A stretch of DNA of 64,000 nt from an uncultured Myxococcales bacterium (GCA_903936705.1 CAIZWN010000051.1:1-64000), one strand, 5' to 3'. Shown: positions 51,731-61,103, numbered from the stretch's first letter. Numbers and translations are program-made. The notes: generated by a model from the letters alone, not told the origin.

Positions 51731-54541
51731 ATGCGCCGGATTCCTCGCGCCGCCTTGACGCTGCTGCCCGTCCTGGCCCTGCTTTTGGGCGCTTGCGGTT
51801 CGTCTCGCGGCACTTCCGGCGATTCCGACGCGACGGCCCCCGACCTGCCCGGGCCGGATGTCCTGGACGAGGGGCCTGCCCCGCTGGCCCCCGGAATGGC
51901 CGTGGAACTGTCCGACGGGTGGAGGATCCGATCGTCGACGGTCCCCCTGGAGGCGAAGGATCCGCCGTGGCACCCCGCGCCTGTGCCATCCACCGTCGTC
52001 GGTGCGCTGGTCCTGGACGGGACGATCCCCGACCCCTACCCGGGAAAGGTCCTGCGCACGATTCCCGGAATGACGGACGCCGGTGGCGCAGAGGCCTACC
52101 CGATCGGGGCGAACTTCGTCGATTCGGAAATCCCCGACTGGAGCCCCTTCAAGGCCTCGTGGTGGTACCGGACGACGCTGCCCCGGCTGCCCGCGTCCCT
52201 GGACGGCCTGCGGGTCTGGCTGCAACTGGACGGCGTGAACTACCGCGCCAACGTGTTCGTGAACGGCACGAAGATCGCGGGGGCCGACGAGATCGTGGGG
52301 ACCTACCGGGCCTTCAACCTGGACGTGACCGCGGCCGCGCGCCCAGGCGACGGCAACGAGGTGGCCATCGAGGTTTTCGCCCCCGACATCCAGGCGCTGG
52401 CCCACAGTTGGGTGGACTGGAACCCGACGCCCCCGGACAAGAACATGGGCCTGTGGCGCCCCGTGCGCATCGCCGTTTCCGGCCCCGTGGCGGTGCGGCA
52501 CCCGTTCGCGCAGGTGGACCTGTCGGACGACCGAAAAACCGCTCGCCTGACGCTGTTCGCCGACGTCCTCAACCCGACAGACCTGCCGGTGAACGCCCGG
52601 CTCACGTTTCGCGTGACACCTCCCGACGTTCCCGGCGGGCCTCGGGAGGCGGTGTCGGCCTTCGTCGATATCGAGGTGCCGGCGAGGGGCTCGATGACCG
52701 TGTCGATCGACCCCGATCAGGCACCCGCGCTGGTCCTGCACGACCCGGTCCTGTGGTGGCCCTGGGCCCTGCGCGACCGGGGGCAGCCATGGCTGCACGC
52801 CCTGGACGTGGACCTTGCGACGGCCGACGGGCAGCCCTCGGACATCGCCGCGGTGCGCTTCGGGATCCGCGAAGTTGAAACGCGCCTGCTGGAAAACGGG
52901 GCCATGCAGTACCGCGTGAACGGGCAGCCGATCCTGATCCTGGCGGCCGGGTGGGCCCGCGACATGCTGCTGATGGACACGCCCCTGCGCGAACTGACCG
53001 AAATCGACATGGTGCAGCATCTGGGCCTGAACGCAGTCCGGTTCGAAGGGAAGTTCCCGTCGGATCGCTTCCTGGACCGGGCCGACGAGCGCGGCCTGCT
53101 GGTGATCCCGGGGTGGTGCTGCTGCGACAACTGGGAACGGCAGTGGATGTGGCCGCTGGACGAGGCCCTGCCCGGAATCGCCCGTGCCTCGATGCGGGAC
53201 CAGGCGCTGGCCATGCGCAACCGGGCCTCGGTCCTGACGTTCTGGTACGGCAGCGACGCGCCCCCCGACGCCGAAACCGAGCAACTGTACCTGGACGCCC
53301 TGCAGGAAACGCGCTTCCCCATGCCCACGGTGTCCAGCGCGTCCGAACAGCCCGGCAGCCTGACCGGGCCCTCGGGGGTCAAGATGAACGGCCCCTACGA
53401 ATGGGTCCCCCCGAACTACTGGCTGACCGACACCCGGAACGGCGGCGCGTTCGGATTCGCGACGGAAATCAGTCCCGGCCCTGCGGTCCCAGAAGTGGAA
53501 AGCCTGACGAAGATGCTGGGCGCGGACCACCTGTGGCCAATCGACGACACGTGGTCGTTCCACTGTGGCGGCAACGAGTTCCAGTCGCTGGGCGTGTTCA
53601 CCGGCGCGCTGGAGGGGCGCTTCGGGGCGGCGGAAGGCGTCCAGGACTATGCGCGCAAGGCCCAGTTGATGACCTACGAGGCGCAGCGGGCGATGTTCGA
53701 AGGGTTTTCGCGCAACCGCTATACCGCTACGGGCGTGGTCCAGTGGATGCTGAACAACGCCTGGCCCAGCCTGATCTGGCACCTGTACGACCAGTACCTG
53801 GCGGCGGGAGGCGGGTACTACGGGACTCGGAAAGCGTGCGAACCGGTGCACGCGATGTACGGCTATGACGACGGCGCCGTGTGGGTCGTGAACCAGACGT
53901 CGACCGACTACGGGACGGCGCCGGGCTCGCCCGCGCCCCCCCTGGGACTGCAGGCCAGGCTGCTGACGGTCGAGGGGCGGGAACTGTGGCGGAACAGCGC
54001 GTCGATCCCGGTGGGTCCCGACACGGCGGCGCTTGCGTTCGCGGTCCCGGTGCCCCAGGGCGTGACCGGGGCGTACCTGCTGCTGCTGGAAGGAACGGGC
54101 GACGGGGGCCGGCCGCTGGGCTCCAACCTGTACTGGCTGTCCACCCAGGCGGACGTGCTGGACTACGCTGGCACACCCGCCGACAAGGAATGGTTCTATA
54201 CCGCGACCAGCCAATACGCCGATTTCCGGTCCCTGACGAACCTGCCTAAAGTCGCCCTGGACATCCAGGTGAAGCGGGGGGGAACGCCCCCGGAACCGTC
54301 GATCGACGTGACCCTGGCGAACCCCTCGACGTCCCTGGCGTTCTTCCTGCGCCTGAAGGTCGTGGACGCCGCGGGTGCCGAAATCCTGCCCACGTTCTGG
54401 GAGGACAACTTCGTGACCCTGCTGCCGGGCCAGGCACGAACCGTCAACGCCCGCTGGAGCGCCCAGGCGCAGGGCGCGTCCGGGGCCATCGGCGTCGGGG
54501 TGGAAGGCATGAACGTCGACAGGGTCGAAACCCGCTGGTGA
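51731..54541 (+). CDS. GH2 exo-beta-D-glucosaminidase-like lipoprotein (936 aa)
   Basis: Start ATG at 51731 behind GGAGG; lipobox LLGAC. After an Asp-rich linker, the GH2 order is visible: sugar-binding jellyroll (SWWYRTTLPRLPASLDGLRV), immunoglobulin-like domain, then a TIM barrel. The catalytic positions fit exo-beta-D-glucosaminidase (CsxA): FWYGSDAPPD with the general acid Asp-509, and FGFATEISPGPAVPE with the nucleophile Glu-579, the latter matching the ETSAGP pattern of that group. It would release glucosamine from chitosan-like chains outside the cell. The barrel is followed by C-terminal beta domains. The base composition is visibly more G+C-rich than the left part of the window. Confidence 0.85.
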   Translation: MRRIPRAALTLLPVLALLLGACGSSRGTSGDSDATAPDLPGPDVLDEGPAPLAPGMAVELSDGWRIRSSTVPLEAKDPPWHPAPVPSTVVGALVLDGTIPDPYPGKVLRTIPGMTDAGGAEAYPIGANFVDSEIPDWSPFKASWWYRTTLPRLPASLDGLRVWLQLDGVNYRANVFVNGTKIAGADEIVGTYRAFNLDVTAAARPGDGNEVAIEVFAPDIQALAHSWVDWNPTPPDKNMGLWRPVRIAVSGPVAVRHPFAQVDLSDDRKTARLTLFADVLNPTDLPVNARLTFRVTPPDVPGGPREAVSAFVDIEVPARGSMTVSIDPDQAPALVLHDPVLWWPWALRDRGQPWLHALDVDLATADGQPSDIAAVRFGIREVETRLLENGAMQYRVNGQPILILAAGWARDMLLMDTPLRELTEIDMVQHLGLNAVRFEGKFPSDRFLDRADERGLLVIPGWCCCDNWERQWMWPLDEALPGIARASMRDQALAMRNRASVLTFWYGSDAPPDAETEQLYLDALQETRFPMPTVSSASEQPGSLTGPSGVKMNGPYEWVPPNYWLTDTRNGGAFGFATEISPGPAVPEVESLTKMLGADHLWPIDDTWSFHCGGNEFQSLGVFTGALEGRFGAAEGVQDYARKAQLMTYEAQRAMFEGFSRNRYTATGVVQWMLNNAWPSLIWHLYDQYLAAGGGYYGTRKACEPVHAMYGYDDGAVWVVNQTSTDYGTAPGSPAPPLGLQARLLTVEGRELWRNSASIPVGPDTAALAFAVPVPQGVTGAYLLLLEGTGDGGRPLGSNLYWLSTQADVLDYAGTPADKEWFYTATSQYADFRSLTNLPKVALDIQVKRGGTPPEPSIDVTLANPSTSLAFFLRLKVVDAAGAEILPTFWEDNFVTLLPGQARTVNARWSAQAQGASGAIGVGVEGMNVDRVETRW

Positions 54542-54571
54542 AACCTGAACTTGGGGAAGAAGGAGATGTCC

Positions 54572-56431
54572 GTGAAGATGCGACCGCCGGTCCTGGTTGT
54601 CCTGGCCTTCATTGGATTCGCAACGGCCTTCTGGGGCTGCGCGAGCAACCCGCGGGACGAGCCCGCAGACCTGCCGTCGGAGTGCGGCGACGAGACGGGG
54701 GACTGCGGGGTCGATCGCGACGTGGACCCTGCCGATACCGAAGCGGAGCCCTTCGATCCCGCGGCGCTCCAATACCCGTTCTGTCCCGTGGACGAGAGCG
54801 AGATCGACCGGATCTACGATCGCATGACCCCGCGACAGCGAATCGGGCAGCACCTCAGTATGCACATCGTCCGCAAAGGAGAACGGGTCGATCCCGAATA
54901 CGAGGCGAAGATGCGTTCGTGTCTTCCCGGGGCCGTATCGGTCGCCCAGGTCACCGGTGTCGCCCCGGACTCCCCCCAGGCAACCGGCCGCTTCCTGCAT
55001 CACGCGCAAAGCATTGCCGCCGAGATTTCGGGCGTGCCGCTGTTCATCAGCAGCGACCAGGAGGGCGGTGTCTATACCTCCGTCAACCACGTGACGGGGG
55101 GTACTGACAGCATCGGTCCGACGGCCATCGGCGCCACGAGGGACGAGTGGGTGGCCTTCAACCAGTTCGACATGATGGGGCGCGAGGTGAAAGCGGTCGG
55201 CATCAACATGAACTTCGGGCCGCTGCTGGACACGCACTACCAGCGCGACAACGGCAACCTCAACACGCGCACCTTCGGGCCGGACATGGAACTGAATACT
55301 CGGCTGGGCGTGGCGGCGATCTCGGGGTTCCGGCACAACCTGGTCCTGCCGATGGCCAAGCACTTTCCCGGCGACGGCATGACCCGCGGCAACCCGCATC
55401 ACGAGTTCGTGATCAACACGGCGACGAAGGAGGAACTGGAGCGCAACCTGCTGGGGCCCTTCCGCGCCGCCATCCTGGCCGGGTGCGATGCCGTGATGAT
55501 GATGCCCGCTCAATTCACGGCCCTGGACGACCAGCGGGCAGCCATCACATCGCGAGCGGTGATCACGGGCTTCCTGCGCGGCGAGATCGGCTTTGCTGGC
55601 CTGGTGGTGTCCGATGACCTCAGCATGTACGGTGCCAGGCTGGGCCTTTCCAAGGACCAGTCCCAGGGCGTGGAGGCGCTGAAGGCCGGTACGGACATCC
55701 TTCTGACCGGAGGGGAGGAGATCGAGACCACGGTCACGCTGATCGAGGAGGAACTGCGGACCGGAGGAATCACGGAAACCGAGTTCGCCGCATCGACCCG
55801 GCGGATCCTCCGTTACAAGCAGAAGTATTGCCTCCTGGACAAGCCGACCTATCCCGACGAGGCCGACATCGCCACGCTGTCCGCGCGGATCGGCACGCCC
55901 CAGGACGCCCGGATGAGCGCCACGCACGCCGAGCGCGCCGTCGTGATGCTGAAGAACGATGGAATCCTGCCGTTGGTTCAGAAAAGGGTCCTGTGCATCG
56001 GCCCCTTTGCCTTCCTGCCCGATCCGGCCTCCGGCTGGTCCTGGGTGCTGGAAGAAAGTTTCTGCAGCGTGATGAAGCGGCTGGATCCGTCCGTGGAGGC
56101 GCAGGACTACCTGGTCGGGGGCGGCGAGAGCCTGGCGGCCACCTTCGTGGAAGAGCAGCGCAGCACCGCGGACGTGGTCGTCGTTGCGACCTTCCAGTCC
56201 TACTTCAGCAGCGAGCAGAAGGCCCTGCTGGACGCGGTGCTGGATTCCTCCGGCCTGCCGGTGGTGCACGTGGCCCAGGGAGTGCCATTCGACGCACTGC
56301 AGACCCGTCAACGCGCCGCGGCAGTCCTGGCACTGCAAGGCAGCCTGCCGGTCATGCTCGAGGCCGGCGTGCGGGTTCTGTTCGGCCAGACGATCGCCGG
56401 CGGCGAGATGCTGTACGACCTTGCAGACTGA
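54572..56431 (+). CDS. GH3 glycosidase, beta-N-acetylhexosaminidase-like lipoprotein (619 aa)
   Basis: A GH3 catalytic barrel is clear: SSDQEGG, FGPLLD, KHFPGDGMTRGNPHHEF (about 263) with the conserved Lys-His and the H-containing loop used as acid/base in NagZ-type enzymes, and VVSDDLSMYG (about 348) with the Asp nucleophile. A second alpha/beta domain (ARMSATHAERAVVMLKNDGI) follows. A signal peptide and lipobox (FWGCAS) show export. The likely substrate is an N-acetylhexosamine-linked glycan. I chose the GTG at 54572, six bases after AAGGAG; an ATG at 54566 is too close and an ATG at 54578 a little far. It follows the GH2 gene by 30 bases. Confidence 0.85.
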   Translation: MKMRPPVLVVLAFIGFATAFWGCASNPRDEPADLPSECGDETGDCGVDRDVDPADTEAEPFDPAALQYPFCPVDESEIDRIYDRMTPRQRIGQHLSMHIVRKGERVDPEYEAKMRSCLPGAVSVAQVTGVAPDSPQATGRFLHHAQSIAAEISGVPLFISSDQEGGVYTSVNHVTGGTDSIGPTAIGATRDEWVAFNQFDMMGREVKAVGINMNFGPLLDTHYQRDNGNLNTRTFGPDMELNTRLGVAAISGFRHNLVLPMAKHFPGDGMTRGNPHHEFVINTATKEELERNLLGPFRAAILAGCDAVMMMPAQFTALDDQRAAITSRAVITGFLRGEIGFAGLVVSDDLSMYGARLGLSKDQSQGVEALKAGTDILLTGGEEIETTVTLIEEELRTGGITETEFAASTRRILRYKQKYCLLDKPTYPDEADIATLSARIGTPQDARMSATHAERAVVMLKNDGILPLVQKRVLCIGPFAFLPDPASGWSWVLEESFCSVMKRLDPSVEAQDYLVGGGESLAATFVEEQRSTADVVVVATFQSYFSSEQKALLDAVLDSSGLPVVHVAQGVPFDALQTRQRAAAVLALQGSLPVMLEAGVRVLFGQTIAGGEMLYDLAD

Positions 56432-56442
56432 ACGCCCTTGCC

Positions 56443-57915
56443 CTAGGGCGGCGTGGACTGCAGCCCCGCCTGCAGGATGCCCAGGAGGGTGGGATTCGGG
56501 TCCAGTTGAAGCCGGCCGTATCCCGCCATGCGCGTCCGAAGAGTCGAGATGTCGTCATCGAACACGTCGGGCCGCACGAAGTCGCCATTCAGGAGGCCGC
56601 GCACACCGTAGGAACTGGTCTTGCCAAACAACTGGACGCCGATCGGGTCGTCGATACGCTTGTAGGTCCACACCGACCACGACCAGCGGTGCCGGGTGTA
56701 CCAGTTGACCAACAGTTCGGCCGCGTCGTACGCCCACCCCTCGTTGAACCGGGTCGAGAAACTGCCGATGTAGTAGGGCACGTTCTGGTCCGCCTGCGCC
56801 TCGGTGAACAGCGGGTCGTGCACGTAGTTCACCAGGAAGTCATAGTCCTCGTAGGTCTTGGCCGAAAACTCGAAGATGTGGGTCGAATAGACGACGTTCG
56901 TCCACCCGAAGGCGGATGGCTTCGGCAGCGTGTGCATCCCCAGGAAGCCGTCGTGGATCACCAGGAGGTGCTGGTCGCCCAGGCCCCGGATGGCCTGGAC
57001 CAGCTTGTCGTACATGGCATCGCGGGCGGCCGCGTCAGGCGCGCCGAAGGGTTCCGCCAGCAGCGAGTATGCGGCGACCGCACTGCGCCCCCCGAACCGC
57101 GTGGCGATTTCCTTCCAGAGGTCCACCGTCAAGGCCTGGAGCGCCTCGTCGGTGTAAAGCAGGGACGTTCCCGTGTAGTCGTTCTGACCGCCCGGGCATT
57201 CCTGAATGTCCAGGACGGCGTAGATCCGGTGCGTTTCGCACCAGTCCAGCAGAACGCCAATCCGTGCCCAGGCACGCTCGTTGAAGACGAGCGACGTGGG
57301 CCGGTCGACGTCCGGGCCGACGACCAGATTGCGGTAGCTGATCGGAACGCGAACGACGTTGAACCCCTGCCGCGCAATCCATTCGACGTCCGATTCCGCC
57401 AGCCAGGCCCGCTGAAAGGTGTCCAGAAGTTCGTCGCGAACGTCGTCGCCGAAGCGCTCGGACAACCTGCGGCGCAACGGTAAATCCGAATCGTCGTACA
57501 GGCCCGGCGTGTAGGGGCGGACCTTGTCCACGAAGCCCTTCGCAGCCTCGGCTCCGATCCGTTCGGCCAGCGCGGCCTGGAACTCGACCAGGTATCCTTC
57601 CCCGACCCAGTCGTCGTTGCCCAGCCTCAGGACCTCGTCGACCTTGCCAGCGAAGGGTTCCTGCTGGCCCAGAAGGTGGATGCGCGAGGTCAGCGGATAG
57701 TCGATCTGGGTTATCCAGGTTTCGTTGAACAGCCAGCCGCCCAGGTTCACGCCCTTCAGGATGACCTCGTTGCCTAGGTCATCGACGATCCGGGTTCCGT
57801 CGGCGTGCAGTGCCGGCATCGGGGTGGGAGCGGCGGAATCCCCGGCGCATCCCGCGATGGCGACAAATCCGAAACAGGCAAACAGGATCCTTCCAGGAAT
57901 CGTGTTTCCGCACAT
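56443..57915 (-). CDS. GH5-like lipoprotein with a substituted nucleophile position (490 aa)
   Basis: Start ATG at 57915 behind AAAGGAG; signal with lipobox IAGC. The domain is GH5 (exo-beta-1,3-glucanase type): LKGVNLGGWLFNETWIT, GFNVVRVPISYRNLV, YAVLDIQECPGGQND. The acid/base region reads YSLLAEPFGAP, so NEP has become AEP with Glu-288 kept. The nucleophile strand, usually GEF or GEW, reads VPYYIGSFSTRF with Ser-385 instead of Glu. Enzymatic hydrolysis may be lost or changed; a glycan-binding role is an alternative. It is on the minus strand, downstream of the 753-aa gene whose stop overlaps its ribosome site. Confidence 0.82.
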   Translation of the reverse strand: MCGNTIPGRILFACFGFVAIAGCAGDSAAPTPMPALHADGTRIVDDLGNEVILKGVNLGGWLFNETWITQIDYPLTSRIHLLGQQEPFAGKVDEVLRLGNDDWVGEGYLVEFQAALAERIGAEAAKGFVDKVRPYTPGLYDDSDLPLRRRLSERFGDDVRDELLDTFQRAWLAESDVEWIARQGFNVVRVPISYRNLVVGPDVDRPTSLVFNERAWARIGVLLDWCETHRIYAVLDIQECPGGQNDYTGTSLLYTDEALQALTVDLWKEIATRFGGRSAVAAYSLLAEPFGAPDAAARDAMYDKLVQAIRGLGDQHLLVIHDGFLGMHTLPKPSAFGWTNVVYSTHIFEFSAKTYEDYDFLVNYVHDPLFTEAQADQNVPYYIGSFSTRFNEGWAYDAAELLVNWYTRHRWSWSVWTYKRIDDPIGVQLFGKTSSYGVRGLLNGDFVRPDVFDDDISTLRTRMAGYGRLQLDPNPTLLGILQAGLQSTPP

Positions 57916-57917
57916 GG

Positions 57918-60179
57918 CTACTCCTTTGCAGTCGTGGGCTGTGCGTCAAAAGGCGACTCCCGGTTTCCCAGGGGGGTGGTCCGCATCGGCACCACCGCCG
58001 TGGCGCCTGGCTGGGCCCCCGCGTCCATCGCCGGGACCGCCGCCCGCATCCGGTCGGCGACGTCGGCGGTGCGCGCCAGCACGAACACCCGGTAGGGCCG
58101 GTCGTTGGACATCGCGACGCCGCGAATCGTAACCTCGCGCCCCCGGGCATACGCGGACTCGGCCACCGGCACCACGGCGCCGTCCACGACTTCCCAGAGG
58201 TTGGTCACGGCGAAGTCGGTCGGCACCGTCACGGTCACGTCGGTCGTCACGTCCGCCAGCACCCAGTGGGGATCCTCCTCGAAGAGGCAGCGCGTCAGGT
58301 CCATCGTCACCGCGGCACGGGTGTTCACGACGGGCACCACGATGGCGTCCCGGCCCCGGATCGCGTCCAGCACCACGTCGGGTTCAGTGGCCCGGGCCCC
58401 GCCCGTCGCATCGCCCTCCCGCAGGAACTCACGAACGGCCCGCAGCACCCGGTTCACTTCGCCCATCGCGGCCCAGGTGGCCGGGACGTCGTCGTTCCGT
58501 TCCATCTGCGTCATGAAGTACATGAGCCCCTTGGATCCGCAGGCCGCTACGGACATCGCGGACACCTTCAGTTCCATCGGGTCGGGATCCCGCTTCGTGT
58601 CGCCGCCGCCCCACCCCGCGATGCCCTGGCTGTAGAACCAATTCGGACCCGGCGCCTGGTTTTCGCGCACGGCCCGGCAGTAGTCGTAGGGGGCCCGCAG
58701 GGGCGGGATCACGGCTTCCAGGATCGACGGCGCACATGCCGCGAAGTAGATGTCGAACCCCTGGACGTCCGCGACGCCAGCGAAGGCGCCCGTGCGCCGG
58801 TGGCGCGCCCCGCCGACATAGGTGGTCATGCCCGGGTTCGTGCCCCAACTGCGCTTGGTGTCCTGCGACACCCGCCAGGGCTTGTCCGCGATGCGATCGT
58901 CCACCTCGTCGCCCATCATGCGGGCCAGGCGCGAGTCGTCCAGGCCGTCCACGTTGGCCCACTCGTCCAGCAGGTAGTACTGGTCGGGAATGTGGGCCGA
59001 CTTCGACACGATGTCGCGGGCGGTCGCGTCGTTGCATCCCGGCTTCGGGAAGGACCCCCGCAGGAACGGCATGTCGAAGCCCTTTTCGCGGTGGGCCAGG
59101 AAGTTCTGCCAGTTCGCGCCGGGGAAGGGACAATCGTCTTCGTTGACCCAGGCGTGGATCGGGAACAACGGCAGGATCACCCGGCCGACGCCGACCGATG
59201 GCGGTGCGTCAACAAAACGGGCCACGACGGTCCATGGGGCGCCCTGGTGCAGCGCACGGCACAGGGGCACGGTCCAGAGGGCCGATTCCCCCGGCTGGAG
59301 CGTGGTCGAGGGGATGCACGCGACATCGGTCACGTCGATGCCGTCCACCACCAGGCCCTGCAACGTATGGGGAACCGCGTCGGTATTCCGTGCGTGGACG
59401 AAAAGGGACCTGAAGTCCGGCGCGGTGGTCACGTAACCCAGGGGCACCTTCGGCCTGGCGACGGGCACGTCGGCCTCCAGCGCGATCCCGTTGTCGGTCG
59501 TGATCCGGATCAAGATCGTCGTCAGGGCGTCCAGGGTCGCATCGTCGACGTGGAATGCCACAAAGAAGGGCTCGCCGGCGGCCAGCGTCAACGGCCACAC
59601 GTGGACCCACTGCATCAACCCCGCGCCGGTCAGCGCCAGCACCTCCGAAGGCGTCGGCCCGGATTCGCCTCGAGGCAGCGCCAGAGGGGTAGCGTCCAGC
59701 CCCCGGATTTCGACCTTCGTGACGGAACCGCCGACACGGGCGACGGCCGCCACCTGCACCCTTCGGCCGCCCGCCGGATCGGCGATGCTATCCTCGGGAT
59801 AGGCTTCGTAGGGGTAGAAGAAGTCGGCACGCACCGAGCCAGCCGCCGGAATCTCGGCCGGGACCGCATCGCAGGCCGCAGTGGCGGGCGCACAGGCCGT
59901 CGCGGCAGGCAGGCGCCAGTCCGTCGCCTCGGGCACCGCATCGCCGGTTATGTCGTCGGCATCCGTTTCGATCCCGCCCTCGACAACGTCCCGCAGGACA
60001 TCCTGGCCGGCGTCTCCGGCCGTATCGGTTCCCGGGTCGCCGGCGACGTCCAAGGCGTCCAGCACGTCGGCCGTGACGTCGCCTCTGCCCCCGGAACCCC
60101 CGCAGGCCAGGATGCCGCACGCGGGCATGCCGCAGGCGATGGCCAGCACAGCGAGGGTCGAACGGGCCATGCGATTCAT
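57918..60179 (-). CDS. Large glycosidase-cluster lipoprotein of unassigned family (753 aa)
   Basis: Start ATG at 60179 after GGAG; a lipobox is present near ACGILAC. After an Asp-rich linker, the first half is beta-sandwich-like and the second half looks like an alpha/beta barrel: LPLFPIHAWVNEDDCPFPGA, QYYLLDEWANVDGLDDSRLA, MMGDEVDD, DIYFAACAPSIL, GIAGWGGGDTKRDPDP and ALKVSAMSVAACGSKGLMYF, followed by a C-terminal beta domain. The acidic runs could be a catalytic site of a glycoside hydrolase, but I cannot assign a family. It is divergent from HicAB and heads the operon with the GH5-like gene. Same G+C-rich character. Confidence 0.75.
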   Translation of the reverse strand: MNRMARSTLAVLAIACGMPACGILACGGSGGRGDVTADVLDALDVAGDPGTDTAGDAGQDVLRDVVEGGIETDADDITGDAVPEATDWRLPAATACAPATAACDAVPAEIPAAGSVRADFFYPYEAYPEDSIADPAGGRRVQVAAVARVGGSVTKVEIRGLDATPLALPRGESGPTPSEVLALTGAGLMQWVHVWPLTLAAGEPFFVAFHVDDATLDALTTILIRITTDNGIALEADVPVARPKVPLGYVTTAPDFRSLFVHARNTDAVPHTLQGLVVDGIDVTDVACIPSTTLQPGESALWTVPLCRALHQGAPWTVVARFVDAPPSVGVGRVILPLFPIHAWVNEDDCPFPGANWQNFLAHREKGFDMPFLRGSFPKPGCNDATARDIVSKSAHIPDQYYLLDEWANVDGLDDSRLARMMGDEVDDRIADKPWRVSQDTKRSWGTNPGMTTYVGGARHRRTGAFAGVADVQGFDIYFAACAPSILEAVIPPLRAPYDYCRAVRENQAPGPNWFYSQGIAGWGGGDTKRDPDPMELKVSAMSVAACGSKGLMYFMTQMERNDDVPATWAAMGEVNRVLRAVREFLREGDATGGARATEPDVVLDAIRGRDAIVVPVVNTRAAVTMDLTRCLFEEDPHWVLADVTTDVTVTVPTDFAVTNLWEVVDGAVVPVAESAYARGREVTIRGVAMSNDRPYRVFVLARTADVADRMRAAVPAMDAGAQPGATAVVPMRTTPLGNRESPFDAQPTTAKE

Positions 60180-60345
60180 GACAGTCTCCGCCATAATCCG
60201 GGGAATCGTACCGATCGAGGCTCCGCCGTTCAATAGGATTCTGAACGGCGGAGGGCGAAGTGGAAAAGGACGTTAGCCCACGAAACGCCGCCCAGACGCC
60301 AGTACCACAACCTGTCGCGTGGTTTTCCGGAGGAAAGTGGCGGAT

Positions 60346-60515
60346 GACTACTAGAACCTGAATTCCGCATGGACGACTGATAACACTAAGAAATCGCCGG
60401 TATCGACCCTGGCGCGACGCACGTAAGGCCGCGTATTTCCCAGGCACAATGATATTTCCGGGGCCAACTGATTGCCAAGACGTGGCACGCGGATGGAGTC
60501 TTGGTGAGGCACAAC
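60346..60515 (-). repeat. Dispersed repeat, copy R2
   Basis: 60346-60370 shares GACTACTAGAACCTGAATTC and the following GCATGG with R4; this is the anticodon-arm piece of the tRNA-Leu. The central part, ending near CACAATGATATTTCCGG (about 60442-60460), is a looser copy. The end (60491-60515) contains the GGATGGAGTCTTGGTGAGGC motif. It fills the gap between the 753-aa gene and hicB. No gene is visible at 60180-60345. Confidence 0.65.
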
Positions 60516-60522
60516 AGGCGCT

Positions 60523-60735
60523 CTACGCAGCCACCTCAACATAGTCGACCTGGCTGGTCGGGTCGGGAACCTGGATGCCGTCCTCCCGAAGTCCATGAAC
60601 GTGAAGTTCTATCGCTTCGCGGATAAGCCGCTCGGTCTGCTTGATGGTCTTGCCAGTAGCAACGCAGCCCGGCAGATCAGGTACGTAGGCCGAGTAGTTG
60701 GAAGGCGCCTTCTCGATCACTACCGCGTAACGCAT
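60523..60735 (-). CDS. hicB: HicB-family antitoxin (short form)
   Basis: The 70-aa protein MRYAVVIEKAPSNYSAYVPD followed by LPGCVATGKTIKQTERLIRE is the partial RNase H-like fold of HicB, with YVPDLPGC.A.G.T the most conserved segment. There is no C-terminal DNA-binding helix, so it is the short version, and repression may require HicA or another factor. It starts nine bases after hicA on the minus strand, with GGAAGG upstream. Its stop lies eight bases from the repeat R2 motif. It would neutralise the HicA RNase. Confidence 0.88.
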   Translation of the reverse strand: MRYAVVIEKAPSNYSAYVPDLPGCVATGKTIKQTERLIREAIELHVHGLREDGIQVPDPTSQVDYVEVAA

Positions 60736-60743
60736 AGTCCTTC

Positions 60744-60932
60744 CTACCTCTTCAAGCCAGACTGTTTCAGAATACTGTTTTGCGTGCCCGGAGCCAAGTC
60801 GTGACTCGACTTTCCAGCGACTGTCACCCGTCCCGGCTTCGTGGGATGTTTGAACTGACGGTGGCTGCCTCGAATCACGACGAGGTACCATCCATCAGAT
60901 TCCAGCAGAGCCAGAATTTCAGAAACCTTCAT
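60744..60932 (-). CDS. hicA: HicA-family toxin (mRNA interferase)
   Basis: The 62-aa protein is a typical HicA: MKVSEILALLESDGWYLVVI then RGSHRQFKHPTKPGRVTVAG, with the double-stranded RNA-binding fold and the catalytic His-24 in GSHRQF. It cleaves mRNA and arrests growth if HicB is lost. It precedes hicB by eight bases. There is no clear ribosome site, which fits the low toxin expression common in such modules. The operon lies between dispersed repeats R2 and R3. Confidence 0.9.
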   Translation of the reverse strand: MKVSEILALLESDGWYLVVIRGSHRQFKHPTKPGRVTVAGKSSHDLAPGTQNSILKQSGLKR

Positions 60933-60960
60933 GGCCGGACACTAGCATGGCTACCAGCAC

Positions 60961-60989
60961 TAGTACCAGTCGTCCTTGCTGATGACAAC
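60961..60989 (-). promoter_or_regulatory. Possible hicAB promoter
   Basis: On the minus strand TTGTCA (60984-60989) and TACTAG (60961-60966) are 17 bases apart, about 30 bases before the hicA start. CACTAG/CTAGT-type repeats at 60941-60966 could be an operator. The -10 match is only three of six. Confidence 0.35.
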
Positions 60990-61074
60990 GGGTGGTGTGG
61001 GGGCGTCCATCGGCGAGGGATCGTTGTGGCCGCAGCCCGAAATATCCTTGGTACAACCCTTGTTACAAACAATA

Positions 61075-61103
61075 AACCCCGAACCTTGCGGCCGGGGCTT
61101 TTC
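61075..61103 (+). terminator. Possible Rho-independent terminator
   Basis: ACCCCG and CGGGGCTTTT form a short stem with an 11-base loop and a T-run on the plus strand. The right half and the following bases (61091-61132) recur at 63682-63723 without the left half. It may be the old terminator of an integrase that once preceded the attachment sequence. Confidence 0.35.

Noticed and set aside
51356-56338. Minus-strand open frame of about 1660 residues opposite the GH2 and GH3 genes
   Set aside because: It is the shadow of G+C-rich codons; composition is His/Arg/Gln/Pro-rich without domains, and the plus-strand genes have clear catalytic motifs.
57810-60236. Plus-strand open frame of 808 residues opposite the 753-aa gene
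   Set aside because: Shadow frame rich in Arg/His/Val/Gly with no domain; the minus strand carries the lipoprotein and GH5 genes.
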